DNA of 64,000 bases from Chitinophagaceae bacterium (lineage in GTDB: Bacteria; Bacteroidota; Bacteroidia; Chitinophagales; Chitinophagaceae): assembly GCA_022843585.1 (NCBI GenBank), contig JALHNJ010000014.1, forward strand, positions 1-64,000, given 5' to 3'. A program made the translations under genes and the position numbers. Position 1 is the first letter of the stretch. Every line of letters starts with the position of its first letter. The notes beneath the pieces are model-generated. The model worked only from the letters and a program-made list of their open reading frames with translations. It was not told the origin of the DNA and made no database searches. This document shows, piece by piece, positions 45,701 to 54,117 of this stretch.

Positions 45701-47366
45701 TACTGTAAGTGGTTTGGCACAGGGAGATAAAAAAGTTGGCCCTAATATTATATTGAAAGTAATGGCGGGTGATAATATAACTGCTAAAACAGATTATTAT
45801 TATACAGGTACCCCGGTTAATTCTGGCAATAATGATTTGTTTAGTCCCTTACTTACAACATTGCTTAGTGCCTTAAGTACTACTGCACCCACCGGGGGCT
45901 TACATGGAAGTGCAGGGAATATTACTACTAATTATGGTATAAATCCCGGCGAATTAGGAACATTTCTAAATAATCAAAACAGTGGTGGCAATGCAACCCC
46001 GCAGGCCTATATGAATGTCATGTTCTTTGATGAGAATTTTAACTTTGTACCATATGATAATGTAACAGGACTTGGCAGTTATGCGTGGAGAGTAGCTGCA
46101 CCGGGAGATGGACAGAGTATACCTCTGCAGCTATTAAAAGCTCCAAAGAATGGCTATGCATTTGTGTACCTGAGTAATGTGAGCCAGCTCGCGGTTTACT
46201 TTGATAATTTTGAAGTAACTCATGTACGGGGAAGGATCACTGAAGAGAATGCTTATTATCCTTATGGGTTAAAAATAAAAGGCCTTAGTGCAAAAGCATT
46301 TGACAAAGGAGAAAACAAGTACGGTTACCAGGGAAGTTTTAGTGAAGAACTAGAAGAAACGGGATGGGATGAGTTTGGTCTGCGAATGTATGATCCGCAG
46401 ATTGGAAATTGGACAGCGATTGATCCGTACGATGAGTTTGCAAGTCCCTATTTAGGCATGGGGGCAAATCCAATAAATCTTGTTGATCCTTCCGGGGGTT
46501 CGGTTTGGGATGTACTTGGAACCGCTTTAACCGACAACTGGGTTGGAACAGCAGTTGGTGCAATATCTGGGGCAACACTAGGCTACTTTGTCTCGAAAAA
46601 TGCTGGGCAATCTTCGCAAACATTAAATACAACAATGGGATTTTTTGGTGGAGCAATTTTAGGTAATTTAACCCAGTCCTTAGGATATAGTTTATGGGAT
46701 ATAGCTTCTGATGGGACTAGTGTTGTTCAATTATTAAATAGTACTCAACATAATGCAATGCCTAATTTTGAAACTCCAAAGAAAAACTTGCCTAAGGATT
46801 TGGATGTTTATCTTGACGACAAGGCTCCTGTAAAAGCTGGGGTAATTAAATTTGTACGATATCAAGAATATGAAAATAAAAAATTTCCTGACCGTGGTGG
46901 AGTTGACATATTGATTACATATCATAATTTTGAGAGTTCTTATTCCGATTTCCAATGGATTCAAAATATTACAACCAATTCAAGAGAAGGACAGCAACCC
47001 GGTCCTTATCCTGATAAACTTGTTTATAATGACCCAAATGTTCCTAATGGTCCTCAAGAAGATTATCTACCTTTTTATTTTAAAATGGATCAAAATCCTT
47101 CACACACCAATGGCCCAGGCTTTACATATAGGTTTCAAGATGGCCCCAATAGATCTAAAAGCATTAAGAATATATATTTCGAAGCGGAGCTAACTTTAGT
47201 AGCAAAATATAATTCAGGCGCCTACAAAAGGCTAATTACTATTAAATATGGGTTTATGGTAAATTCAAATGGAGAGGTTGGGATCAAAGATCCCTCTGTA
47301 GTATCTCCTTCATCATTTACCTTAAAAACAGTTTTGCAGGCAAATAAAGGAGGTATATCAAATTAA
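42714..47366 (+). CDS. DUF6443/RHS repeat secreted polymorphic toxin
   Basis: 1550 residues with signal peptide (near LFSQ). The N-terminal DUF6443 region (YPAGSKINYVRVWE and TQYFDGLGRTIQTV) is followed by many YD repeats and the RHS core end (YYPYGLKIKGLS, EFGLRMYDPQIGNW, NPINLVDPSGG near residue 1265). After DPSGG comes a Gly-rich hydrophobic stretch (about 1275-1325) and then an unrelated C-terminal domain of about 220 residues with no homology I recognise: the expected toxin tip. The gene directly after it is the natural immunity candidate. Confidence 0.88.
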   Translation: MMQYRRFILITVFLLTLNMSLFSQAPDPYPAGSKINYVRVWESNVPEKSGTALMNRPMEDVTQATQYFDGLGRTIQTVVKKGSLIKNPNNPNNEIIADLVNSNTYDKLGRQQFQYLPFVANATNGNTNIDNGGLKMNPFQQQAVFMQTQLPGESYFYNKNEFESSPLSRVTKSMGAGTSWVGSNRGVELQNSYNTFGEDVRVWNIDFATGSVPYIVSTIVTYPEGKLSKSIMIDEKGKRLYTYTDFDGKVILKKVQQEETGPGLDEYGHAGWLCTYYVYDDLGQLRSTITPKAVKYLLNNSWVFASNDVYQELCFWYEFDERGRAIVKHTAGGGKIFLVYDNKDRLVLSQDENQRNRSSKQWAFYLYDNLDRTVATGLYDNSATRDVMAEYVKNLNNGTVSINVYTGANESLKVDNPVAGSSGYCNSCANTVINSINYFDDYSYTGAKTFNSNFNFASTSNPYVENTVQSLRVIGFSTGVKTRVINENHDDNNPNNDLFLVSTVYYDDKGRTVQGLTDNIKNAVDYSTIQYDFSGKTLSVCDRHTMPGTSVTNFQTISKYEYDKLSRLTVLSKQYASLGYKKLAEYSYDELGRVKVKKLSPDYNSGTGIESFRYDYNVRGWLEGINKDYVLANTSLNQWDHFFGMYMGYDNRDNKFTDAQYNGNLTGAIWKTQGDNMPRRYDYTYDNANRFVKALFVQKEKPTDANWNNTKMDFSVTEIVYDENNNLKQMFQKGIIPGNNSPVYIDKLVYDYKQVSGGEWSNQLRRVFDQTTDLTVNNNGSLGDFKDESYGTNGEDYVFDANGNLVKDNNKKIRISGANGVIYNFMDKPQKITIENKSITEFIFDASGNKLGKKVTYTASSTSKTTWYMGDFVYEESNAQVNLVMILHEEGRIRVYQPLVNARITQGGNFDLPDNKKGVFEFFVKDNLENTRMVLTEEFHSEFNNCTMESANAFYEERMFGQVDANGNPVGGVNEVVMSRKARQTVAAGWNANTSATVSGLAQGDKKVGPNIILKVMAGDNITAKTDYYYTGTPVNSGNNDLFSPLLTTLLSALSTTAPTGGLHGSAGNITTNYGINPGELGTFLNNQNSGGNATPQAYMNVMFFDENFNFVPYDNVTGLGSYAWRVAAPGDGQSIPLQLLKAPKNGYAFVYLSNVSQLAVYFDNFEVTHVRGRITEENAYYPYGLKIKGLSAKAFDKGENKYGYQGSFSEELEETGWDEFGLRMYDPQIGNWTAIDPYDEFASPYLGMGANPINLVDPSGGSVWDVLGTALTDNWVGTAVGAISGATLGYFVSKNAGQSSQTLNTTMGFFGGAILGNLTQSLGYSLWDIASDGTSVVQLLNSTQHNAMPNFETPKKNLPKDLDVYLDDKAPVKAGVIKFVRYQEYENKKFPDRGGVDILITYHNFESSYSDFQWIQNITTNSREGQQPGPYPDKLVYNDPNVPNGPQEDYLPFYFKMDQNPSHTNGPGFTYRFQDGPNRSKSIKNIYFEAELTLVAKYNSGAYKRLITIKYGFMVNSNGEVGIKDPSVVSPSSFTLKTVLQANKGGISN

Positions 47367-47378
47367 CAATTTTAACTT

Positions 47379-47849
47379 ATGCAAAGAAAATTCAATAATA
47401 TTCAACTGCAAAGAGCTATTCTATTGTGTTTTGTGTCTTTTATTTTTATTTCAACTTCGGCTCAAGATTTAAAAGAAAAAAATCATAAATATATAGAAAT
47501 AGAATCAGGGTTGATTGCAAATAAGATGATTCCAAAAATAATTTTTTATCTACCACAATCATATGATACTACAACTTTAGATTGGATTTATTTTTTTGAA
47601 GTGGATACAGTGACATTTAATTGTCTACAGAAACTAATTGCAAATAAATTATCAAAACAGGTCGCTCAAAAAGATAAATATTTCCTTTTCAGTATCAAGA
47701 GTCAAGACCTTGACGAGGATTTTTTTTCGACTGACAAAAAAACCACAATAGAAATATTTGATAAAATTTTAAGATTATTGCATGGCTATAGGAATTTACA
47801 ACTAGTTAAAAAGGTCTTTGAGGATACTAAAATGAGATTCTATAAATGA
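47379..47849 (+). CDS. Secreted candidate immunity protein
   Basis: 156 residues with a signal peptide (cleavage near TSAQ) and a mixed alpha/beta mature part. No domain is recognised. It starts 12 bases after the RHS toxin stop, the position of immunity genes in polymorphic toxin loci. An exported immunity protein would fit a toxin acting in the periplasm. This is inference from position. Confidence 0.55.
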   Translation: MQRKFNNIQLQRAILLCFVSFIFISTSAQDLKEKNHKYIEIESGLIANKMIPKIIFYLPQSYDTTTLDWIYFFEVDTVTFNCLQKLIANKLSKQVAQKDKYFLFSIKSQDLDEDFFSTDKKTTIEIFDKILRLLHGYRNLQLVKKVFEDTKMRFYK

Positions 47850-47882
47850 ATTATAATCCGAAATATTCAAGAGTAAGGACTA

Positions 47883-48386
47883 TTGGATTGGGTGAACAAC
47901 AACTCGCAGAAAGGAGAAGATGATGAAGAAGAGTGGTCTTCCTTAATTTTTGAAATTGATTTTGAAGGAAACAAATATTATGGATATACTGATGCGGTAC
48001 AATGGTATGATAGTCGTCATAGGTGGCGCAAATCTCCTGGTTTGCTAGGGAAGGATCATCATCCTTTGCCCAAAAAAGGGAAATTGGTAGGCGTAATACA
48101 TTTACACTGGAAGGGATCTGAAAGACTAGACAAAAGAAATGAAGGGTTTAGTGCGAGAGATAAACGAGATCATACCGAATTTACTGACAAATACTTTTAT
48201 GTGTTGGGGGCAAAAGGTGTGCTTTTGGGGAAAAGCCCCAATAATACAATTAACCCTAATGATCCTGAATTACCCCGGCCTTTACTTGATAATGGTTATA
48301 CTCCTAAGCCTAAAATCCTAATTGCCGCTAACCCAACTCAACTTAAACCATGTTTTATTCCTGCGATAATTAAAGTTTTTAAATAA
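47883..48386 (+). pseudogene. Orphan toxin tip, DUF4329/JAB-like fragment
   Basis: The readable 167 residues have no ATG start (the first start is TTG at 47883) and no signal peptide. The centre VGVIHLHWKGSE with HLH, then FSARDKRDHTEFTDKYFYVLGAKGVLL, follows the order of DUF4329, a JAB/deubiquitinase-like domain seen as an RHS C-terminal tip. It probably is a displaced toxin end left after recombination of RHS tips. It could be silent until recombined. Confidence 0.55.
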
Positions 48387-48398
48387 GAAAAAAATAAA

Positions 48399-49043
48399 AT
48401 GATTAATGTTTATAAAACAATAGTTGTAAGTTTTTTGTTGCTGATAACACTTTTTTGTGGTTCAAAAAAGCAATCTGCTCGAAATGTCGATAAATCTGAG
48501 AACACAAAAAAAGATGCATCCGAGTATTATTACGAAAAACTATCACTGGAACACTTGTCCTCTTCTACGGATAGCATCCACATACGATTTTGGTTAACTT
48601 ATACATCTTTGGTAGATTCTGGAAAAATCATAAACCTCAAATATAGAAACGGGCAATGGGATGGTGAGTATATCGCATATCGATTTAAAAGCAAATCAAT
48701 TGATGATATAAGTCCAGATTTAATTACTAAAGAGATATTTAAAGGGTCGCCAAAATTAGGTTGGGAGTCTTTTTTACTTCAAATGGAAAATCTAGGTATA
48801 TATACCCTCAATGATGAGAATAGAAAAGAAAATATGGGGTTATGCAGCGATGATAATATTTTGAAGGTTGAAATTGGAAAAGAGATGATTTATAATGAAT
48901 TTATATATCCTTGCTGGGAGGCAATAGAAAACCAGACCCAAGTAAATAAAGTAGTTGTAGTCTTAAAGCTGATAGAAAGAGAGTTTGGATTTAAAATTTC
49001 TCCTTTATTAGCTGAAGGTCATCCAGGTAAAACTTCTAAATAA
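48399..49043 (+). CDS. Lipoprotein, candidate immunity for the orphan tip
   Basis: 214 residues. The N-terminus VVSFLLLITLFCGSKK carries a lipobox-like Cys near residue 20. The mature part is mixed alpha/beta with no recognised domain. It starts 12 bases after the orphan tip, as immunity genes do. The lipid anchor would place it at the inner or outer membrane. Confidence 0.55.
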   Translation: MINVYKTIVVSFLLLITLFCGSKKQSARNVDKSENTKKDASEYYYEKLSLEHLSSSTDSIHIRFWLTYTSLVDSGKIINLKYRNGQWDGEYIAYRFKSKSIDDISPDLITKEIFKGSPKLGWESFLLQMENLGIYTLNDENRKENMGLCSDDNILKVEIGKEMIYNEFIYPCWEAIENQTQVNKVVVVLKLIEREFGFKISPLLAEGHPGKTSK

Positions 49044-49049
49044 TTTCTT

Positions 49050-49293
49050 ATGAAACAATTGTTTTTTCTTTCTTTTCTTTTAGGTTTCTCGATTTGTAAT
49101 GCACAAACCCAATTCGGTATAAAAGCAGGAGCTAATGCTTCCTCACTTACCGGTAAAAACGCAATAGCGTCAATTGAGAACAAAATTGGTTTTTATGAAG
49201 GTGGTACCATAAACTTTACTATCAATAAAAAACTTTAGTATGCACCCTGAGTTAGTATATTCTGCTAAAAGTTGTTATTATGATTTAAGGTAG
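49050..49293 (+). pseudogene. Frameshifted, truncated outer-membrane beta-barrel gene (PorT/OmpW-like)
   Basis: The 62-residue frame has a signal peptide and FGIKAGANASSLTG, typical of the N-terminus of PorT-like barrels, then stops at 49238. In the next frame, from 49237, the reading continues without a gap as SMHPELVYSAKSCYYDLR and stops at 49293. HPELVYSAKG is the next strand in this family. One frameshift at about 49233-49237 plus loss of the rest explains this. It is a decayed gene. Confidence 0.75.
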
Positions 49294-49366
49294 GCCGGTA
49301 ACCTTCGTCTAAACGTAAATGGTCAAGGCCCTGCTGTACAAATTTTATAAAATAAAAAATGAAGTT

Positions 49367-50302
49367 ATGAGGATGGGGTTTATTTTTCTTATCTTTTTAA
49401 ATTGCAATGTATTTGCAAGTACTTATAAGGATAGTTTATATTCTATATCCGTTTACCGTGTAACATTTGAGAATGGGATTCGTACTGATAGTTCAATTTA
49501 CAAAGTTATTAATCATAAACAAGACGGTGTTGTTACAGAAATAGAGTATACGGTTGATGGTAAAATTTATAACCAAGTAATAACCCGGTATAGTGGGGAA
49601 AAATTAGTTTCGGAATCAATCTTAGAGAACGGGGTAGTGAGGACTAAAAGAGATTTATTATATAATAGTAAGGGGCAAGTAGTTGAGGAAAGAGAAAGTT
49701 ATAAAAATAAATCAACTGCATTAACAAAATATGCATATAGGGATTCTAATTTGATACTTACCTCACGTTATACAAAAAGCAACGGTAAATGGTTATTAGT
49801 TTCAAAAGAGCTTAATTTTTATAATAATAAGAGCAAAATTTTAAACGAAATTGTAATGAAGAATGATTCTGCCATTACATCTGCGACTTTTTATTTTTAT
49901 ACTAATCAGAGTGACGAATTTGAAATCCTTTCTTACGACGGACATGGAAAACTAGTTCAACACAGCCGAGTGTTTAATACTCCACAAGGAAAGATTAAGA
50001 AACTAGTTTATTTTAAAGGGAAAGGTATAAGCCTAACAGACTACTTTGAATATACTCCCTTTGGAGCGATTCTAAAGTCAGAGTCAATTGATGGTAATAA
50101 TAAAAAGATTTCCAGAAATGAATATTATTATCACGAGAATGGTCAGTTGCGGCGTGTAGAAAAAAAAACATTCAGGGAAGAGATGTTACGGGTAACAGAG
50201 TATGATGAAAGGGGGAATAAAGCAAAAGAAGAGAGTCGCCTTTTAGATGAGGTGAAAGAGAGATTGTACTTCTTTTATTCAAATGGAGCTTCAAAGTCCT
50301 AA
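49367..50302 (+). CDS. Secreted YD/MORN-like repeat protein of unknown function
   Basis: About 311 residues from the ATG at 49367; an upstream ATG at 49319 would add 16 polar residues before the signal peptide. Short strands repeat every 20 to 24 residues (LYNSKGQVVEERESY, YDGHGKLVQHSRV, YYHENGQLRRVEK, YDERGNKAKEESR), as in YD or YwqK-type antitoxin repeats. It could be an immunity or surface protein of the RHS locus. Confidence 0.6.
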   Translation: MRMGFIFLIFLNCNVFASTYKDSLYSISVYRVTFENGIRTDSSIYKVINHKQDGVVTEIEYTVDGKIYNQVITRYSGEKLVSESILENGVVRTKRDLLYNSKGQVVEERESYKNKSTALTKYAYRDSNLILTSRYTKSNGKWLLVSKELNFYNNKSKILNEIVMKNDSAITSATFYFYTNQSDEFEILSYDGHGKLVQHSRVFNTPQGKIKKLVYFKGKGISLTDYFEYTPFGAILKSESIDGNNKKISRNEYYYHENGQLRRVEKKTFREEMLRVTEYDERGNKAKEESRLLDEVKERLYFFYSNGASKS

Positions 50303-50687
50303 ATATTCTTAAGATTATTCATAAACAAAAGGGGCCGGCATCCTATAAGTTTAATTGTACGGAGGCTATCTATTTAAAATTTTTGGTGGAAATACATAAA
50401 TTCTGTTTAGTATTAAAATCGAACAGTAAGCAAACAATTATTAATGAAACAATTATTATTAAGTTGAATTCACTGTTCTTCTAATGAGCCATAGGCGAAT
50501 TGATATTACTTTTAAGTTTTAGAATAATTTCATATGGCTTAAATATTTTGTAGCATTTGCAGGTCCTTTATTTTGCCCTATCATACCACGAGAATCCTGA
50601 ATTACTGTTGCGGTTTACGCAAGGGGAGGTGACAGGGATTCATTATTGCCTCTCTTCACAGCTACTGAAATTTAATATATCGCATTT
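50303..50687. other. Non-coding stretch before the integrase remnant
   Basis: No gene is seen. GGGGCCGGCATCCTAT at about 50333 resembles the start of the dispersed hairpin unit at 18527. The rest is AT-rich. Confidence 0.45.
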
Positions 50688-51190
50688 TTATAAAAACTTG
50701 CTCCGCAATGATTTCATATCCTCACTGATTTTTAAATCAAGAATTTTTGCATACTGTTGTGTTGTCTTTAAATTGCGATGCCCCAACATTTTTGACACTG
50801 TTTCAATAGGAACTCCATTGCTAAGTGTGATTGTAGTAGCAAAAGTGTGTCGGGCGATATGATAAGTAAATGTTTTATCAATTTCACACTTTACGGCAAT
50901 CTCCTTCAAATAAGCATTCATTTTCTGATTGCTCAATACAGGTAACACCCTGTCATTAATAATACAGTGGGAATGCGTTGAATATTTCTGAATGATTTGC
51001 AAGGCGGCAGGCAATAAAGGAATTCTCGCAGCAACATCTGTTTTCTGTCTTTTACAAACTAGCCATTTTTCACCGTCAATTCCAATTACAATTTCTGAAC
51101 GCTTTAATTTTTTAACATCCGCATAAGCAAGACCAGAATAACAACTAAATAAAAATATGTCCCGCACTATACCAAGCCTATCAGTTGAAA
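50688..51190 (-). pseudogene. Truncated tyrosine recombinase (C-terminal part only)
   Basis: The 159 readable residues match the last 159 residues of the integrase at 54118-55344 almost throughout, including HIARHTFATT and GHRNLKTTQQYA with the catalytic Tyr. The DNA matches 54118 to about 54620, then jumps at 51190/51191 to a copy of 55547-55600, the element's right end. So about 925 bases, including the start and the Arm and SAM-like domains, are deleted. Confidence 0.85.
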
Positions 51191-51244
51191 ATTATGCAGG
51201 TTTTATTACTTAGACTTCTTTTAATTTATTGTTCTCATCGGAGA
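51191..51244 (+). repeat. Internal copy of the element's right end
   Basis: It matches 55547-55600, the bases directly adjoining the tRNA-Ser attachment core, at about 50 of 54 positions. It begins at ATTATGCAGG and runs into CGGAG. It follows the truncated integrase, exactly as the intact end follows the intact integrase. Confidence 0.75.
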
Positions 51245-52861
51245 AAAACGGATATGTACCCGGCAGCTACCATGGAAGAGGCCAATGCTACAGTTGAAGA
51301 AACCTATTATGCTAATTTACCGCAAACAAGAGCCAATGTGCCGAGCAATTACGGTGCTGGCTACCCGCAAAAAGCAGCCAAACTAAAAGGGAACCCGGGC
51401 AATAATGATAATGTAATGATAGGACCCGCAAAATTATTACGGGTTATGGCGGGAGATAAATTTAATGTAACTGTCAACAGTTGGTGGGAAGATGTCAGCA
51501 AAGAGTTTAGCGCCCCAGAAAATCCGGTAAACCAATTGATTGCTGCAATGAGCAGCAGTATTGCTGGTGTTACAGGCGGCCACCCAGGCGCAGGAGATCT
51601 TCAAAACAGCGGCACATTTATAAATTCATTAACTAGTTTTTTAAATGGGCAAAGTACAAACAGCAGTATAGCAAAGGGTTATTTGAACTGGATATTACTG
51701 GATAATAATTTTAATTATGTAAGCAGCAACAGTGGGTATGAACAGATTGGGGAGTCAGAGGTATATACAACCCATACCCGCACAAATATGCCTATAACAA
51801 AGAGCGGATATTTGTATATTTATGTAAGCAATGCAACCCCTGACAGGGATGTGTTCTTTGATAATTTACAGGTTAGCCATATAAGAGGTCAAATGCTGGA
51901 GGAAACCCATTATTATCCGTTCGGATTGACAATGGCGGGGATTAGTAGTAAAGCGTTGAATGGAATTGCTGAGAATAAGAAGAAGTATCAGGGTTATGAA
52001 TTTAACAGTGACTTTGATTTGAATCTTTACGAATCTTTTTACAGAACACATGACCCGCAGTTGGGGAGATTTTGGCAGATAGACCCGAAACCGTATTTCC
52101 CAGAAAGCCCATACGTGGCTATGGGTAATAATCCCATTAAGAATATTGATATTCTTGGTGATGAACTGGGTGGAACCGATAGAGAATCTGCAAAAAGACA
52201 AGAAGAAATTATCAAGAATAGTGCAAAAGGGAAGGATGGTGATGCTTTCAGAAAATTGGTAAAGCTAAAAAAGGATGGGATGACGTTTAAGAAGATAAGC
52301 CAAAAGAAATTAGATAAAGCTGTGTCTCAGATTCAGGATGCTGACCAAAAAGGTTTAGCTCAAACTTACGGTAAGGCCATCAATTCCAATGACCAAATGT
52401 TTGTGAGAGTAGTCAATAGAGGTGAGAACCCTGATATTGAAAATAAGAAAATGAGCAAGGAATGGAGTACAAATCCCAATTCATATGTAGGTCGTATTGG
52501 TAATGTTGTAGATGATAGAAAAGGTGGAGGTGTTACCGAGTTTATGGATGGACAATCAGTGTCAACCATTGTTATGAACAGTACATTTCAAACAGCATAC
52601 GAGAATAAATCTACCGGAGAAACTGTAATGGGAGTTAGTTCGGCTGGAGAAACTGCTGCACATGAAATATTGGGTCATGCGTTGGGAAAGTTTAGAGAGT
52701 CAGCTACTTATGAAAATCAAGATGCAATACGGATGTCAAACCTTTTCAGAAGGTCAACAGGGGACAATACATTGTTTCGAACAGGAGCAGTACATCCACC
52801 GGGTAATATTCGTATGACATCAGAGGAGGCAAATCAGGTTCCAGATTATTTAAAATGGTAA
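51241..52861 (+). pseudogene. RHS C-terminal fragment with HEILGH metallopeptidase tip
   Basis: The reading frame has no proper start; its 5' side runs out of the element-end repeat. RHS core elements follow: YPAATMEEANATVEE, THYYPFGLTMAGIS, YQGYEFNSDFDLNLYE and RTHDPQLGRFWQIDP. The tip (about 200 residues) ends with ETAAHEILGHALG, an HExxH zinc motif. The N-terminal signal and most YD repeats are missing, so it is probably silent unless recombined into a full RHS gene. Confidence 0.8.
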
Positions 52862-52862
52862 T

Positions 52863-53438
52863 ATGCAAGTAAATCAATTTTTGATGCTTCTTTTATGCTT
52901 AAATTTATTCCGCTTAGGGAAAGTTTCCGATACCTATTATTCAGCCCCCATTAATATTGAGAAGAATCAGTATGAACCCACTAAAGAGCCTTGTGAAATT
53001 GATAGATATTATGACAGTCTTATTGGACTAAAAATTGATAATATTTTATTGTACAAAGAACTGGGCACACCATCTGGTAATAAGGGCTTGATAATTTGGA
53101 AAAAAAAGAATTGTGTTTTTGGGGTCAAGTTTAATGAAAGTGTTATTGAAGGGTGCAAAAAGGAAGAAGTTAACCCCAATAGTCAGAATCTTGGACTAAT
53201 AGCATTAAAGTTTTTCTATGGGGGAGAAAAGGATTATTCTGTTACTAAAAGTAGAATTGAAGCGATGCATGATTTTAAGATTGAAATTCGGTCTGTTGTT
53301 AACGGAAAAGAAATGAAAAGTGAATTCTTCGATTCAGCTACAGGGAATAAATCCGAGTTTCTACCCGAAATTTCACGATTATGTCAGGATATTATTTATG
53401 GTTATGAAAAAGAGAACAACGAAAAAAATAGGCAGTGA
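52863..53438 (+). CDS. Candidate immunity protein for the HEILGH tip
   Basis: 191 residues. A hydrophobic N-terminus (FLMLLLCLNLFRLG) suggests export, and the mature part is mixed alpha/beta with no recognised domain. It starts one base after the stop of the metallopeptidase-tip fragment. This tight coupling is the usual toxin-immunity layout and suggests it neutralises that domain. Confidence 0.55.
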   Translation: MQVNQFLMLLLCLNLFRLGKVSDTYYSAPINIEKNQYEPTKEPCEIDRYYDSLIGLKIDNILLYKELGTPSGNKGLIIWKKKNCVFGVKFNESVIEGCKKEEVNPNSQNLGLIALKFFYGGEKDYSVTKSRIEAMHDFKIEIRSVVNGKEMKSEFFDSATGNKSEFLPEISRLCQDIIYGYEKENNEKNRQ

Positions 53439-54117
53439 ACCAATAATCACTTACTTCCTTTAGCTAAGAATTATTTCAAATACTTCAAAAGGTACTGCGC
53501 CAATCGTTACTTTCAAAATGCTATGCCTCGTAAATATTAGATAACTAATCACAACTTAGATAAGAATACCACTTTCGAGGTATTGTAGTTATCATTATTT
53601 AGCAGGAAGATTCGCTGTAACATAAGCCCTTAAAGGTTTTGCTTTCTATTATGAGCCAATCGTTACCTGAAACTTGCCGCTTTTGATCAGATACTGGTAT
53701 TAAAAAGGGGTTTTATAAAGGCTTACAGAAGTATTATTGCCCCACGGGCCACAAATACCAGCAATGTAAGTATCAATATAGAGTAACATCAGCACAAAAG
53801 GACAAGAATATAAGCATAGTTAATAATTAATGGACGACTATCAGTTCTATTGGCTGCTATTTAAATAAGCTAAACAACTGAACCCAGAAGAATAGTCATA
53901 CGTAATGATTATTGGCTGAGTTACTCGTCCTAGGCTCGAGGCTACTTAATCTGTAGGGTCAAGACGCTTCGATTGTTTCACTATATGGGTTTAAAGCCTC
54001 CCATATACAACACAAATTGCGGCACTAATTTTCCTTTACAATACTTTAGTCAATAACAATTCTTTTTTGATACCTCTTGATACCTTTTGTTATTTATTAT
54101 AGCTTTTATTTTAAAAA
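53439..54117. other. Non-coding stretch, possibly decayed insertion sequence
   Basis: No intact gene is seen. A short frame at about 53723-53828 reads KYYCPTGHKYQQCKYQYRVTS, faintly like the zinc ribbon of an ISXO2/IS1595-type transposase, but there are no ends or catalytic residues. The rest is AT-rich. Confidence 0.4.

Noticed and set aside
42714-47366. YD repeats considered as a DNA-level tandem repeat
   Set aside because: The repeats are degenerate at DNA level and explained by the RHS protein fold.
51185-51240. Start of the RHS fragment taken as a signal peptide (MKIMQVLLLRLLLIY)
   Set aside because: This part is a translation of the copied element end (homologous to 55547-55600), not a true N-terminus.
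53723-53828. Possible transposase remnant with CPTGHKYQQC
   Set aside because: Too short, with no catalytic residues or inverted ends. Mentioned only as a faint resemblance.
13589-54117. Search for a type IV secretion or tra gene set in the element
   Set aside because: No VirB4, TraG or similar gene is visible, so the element is called mobilizable, not conjugative.
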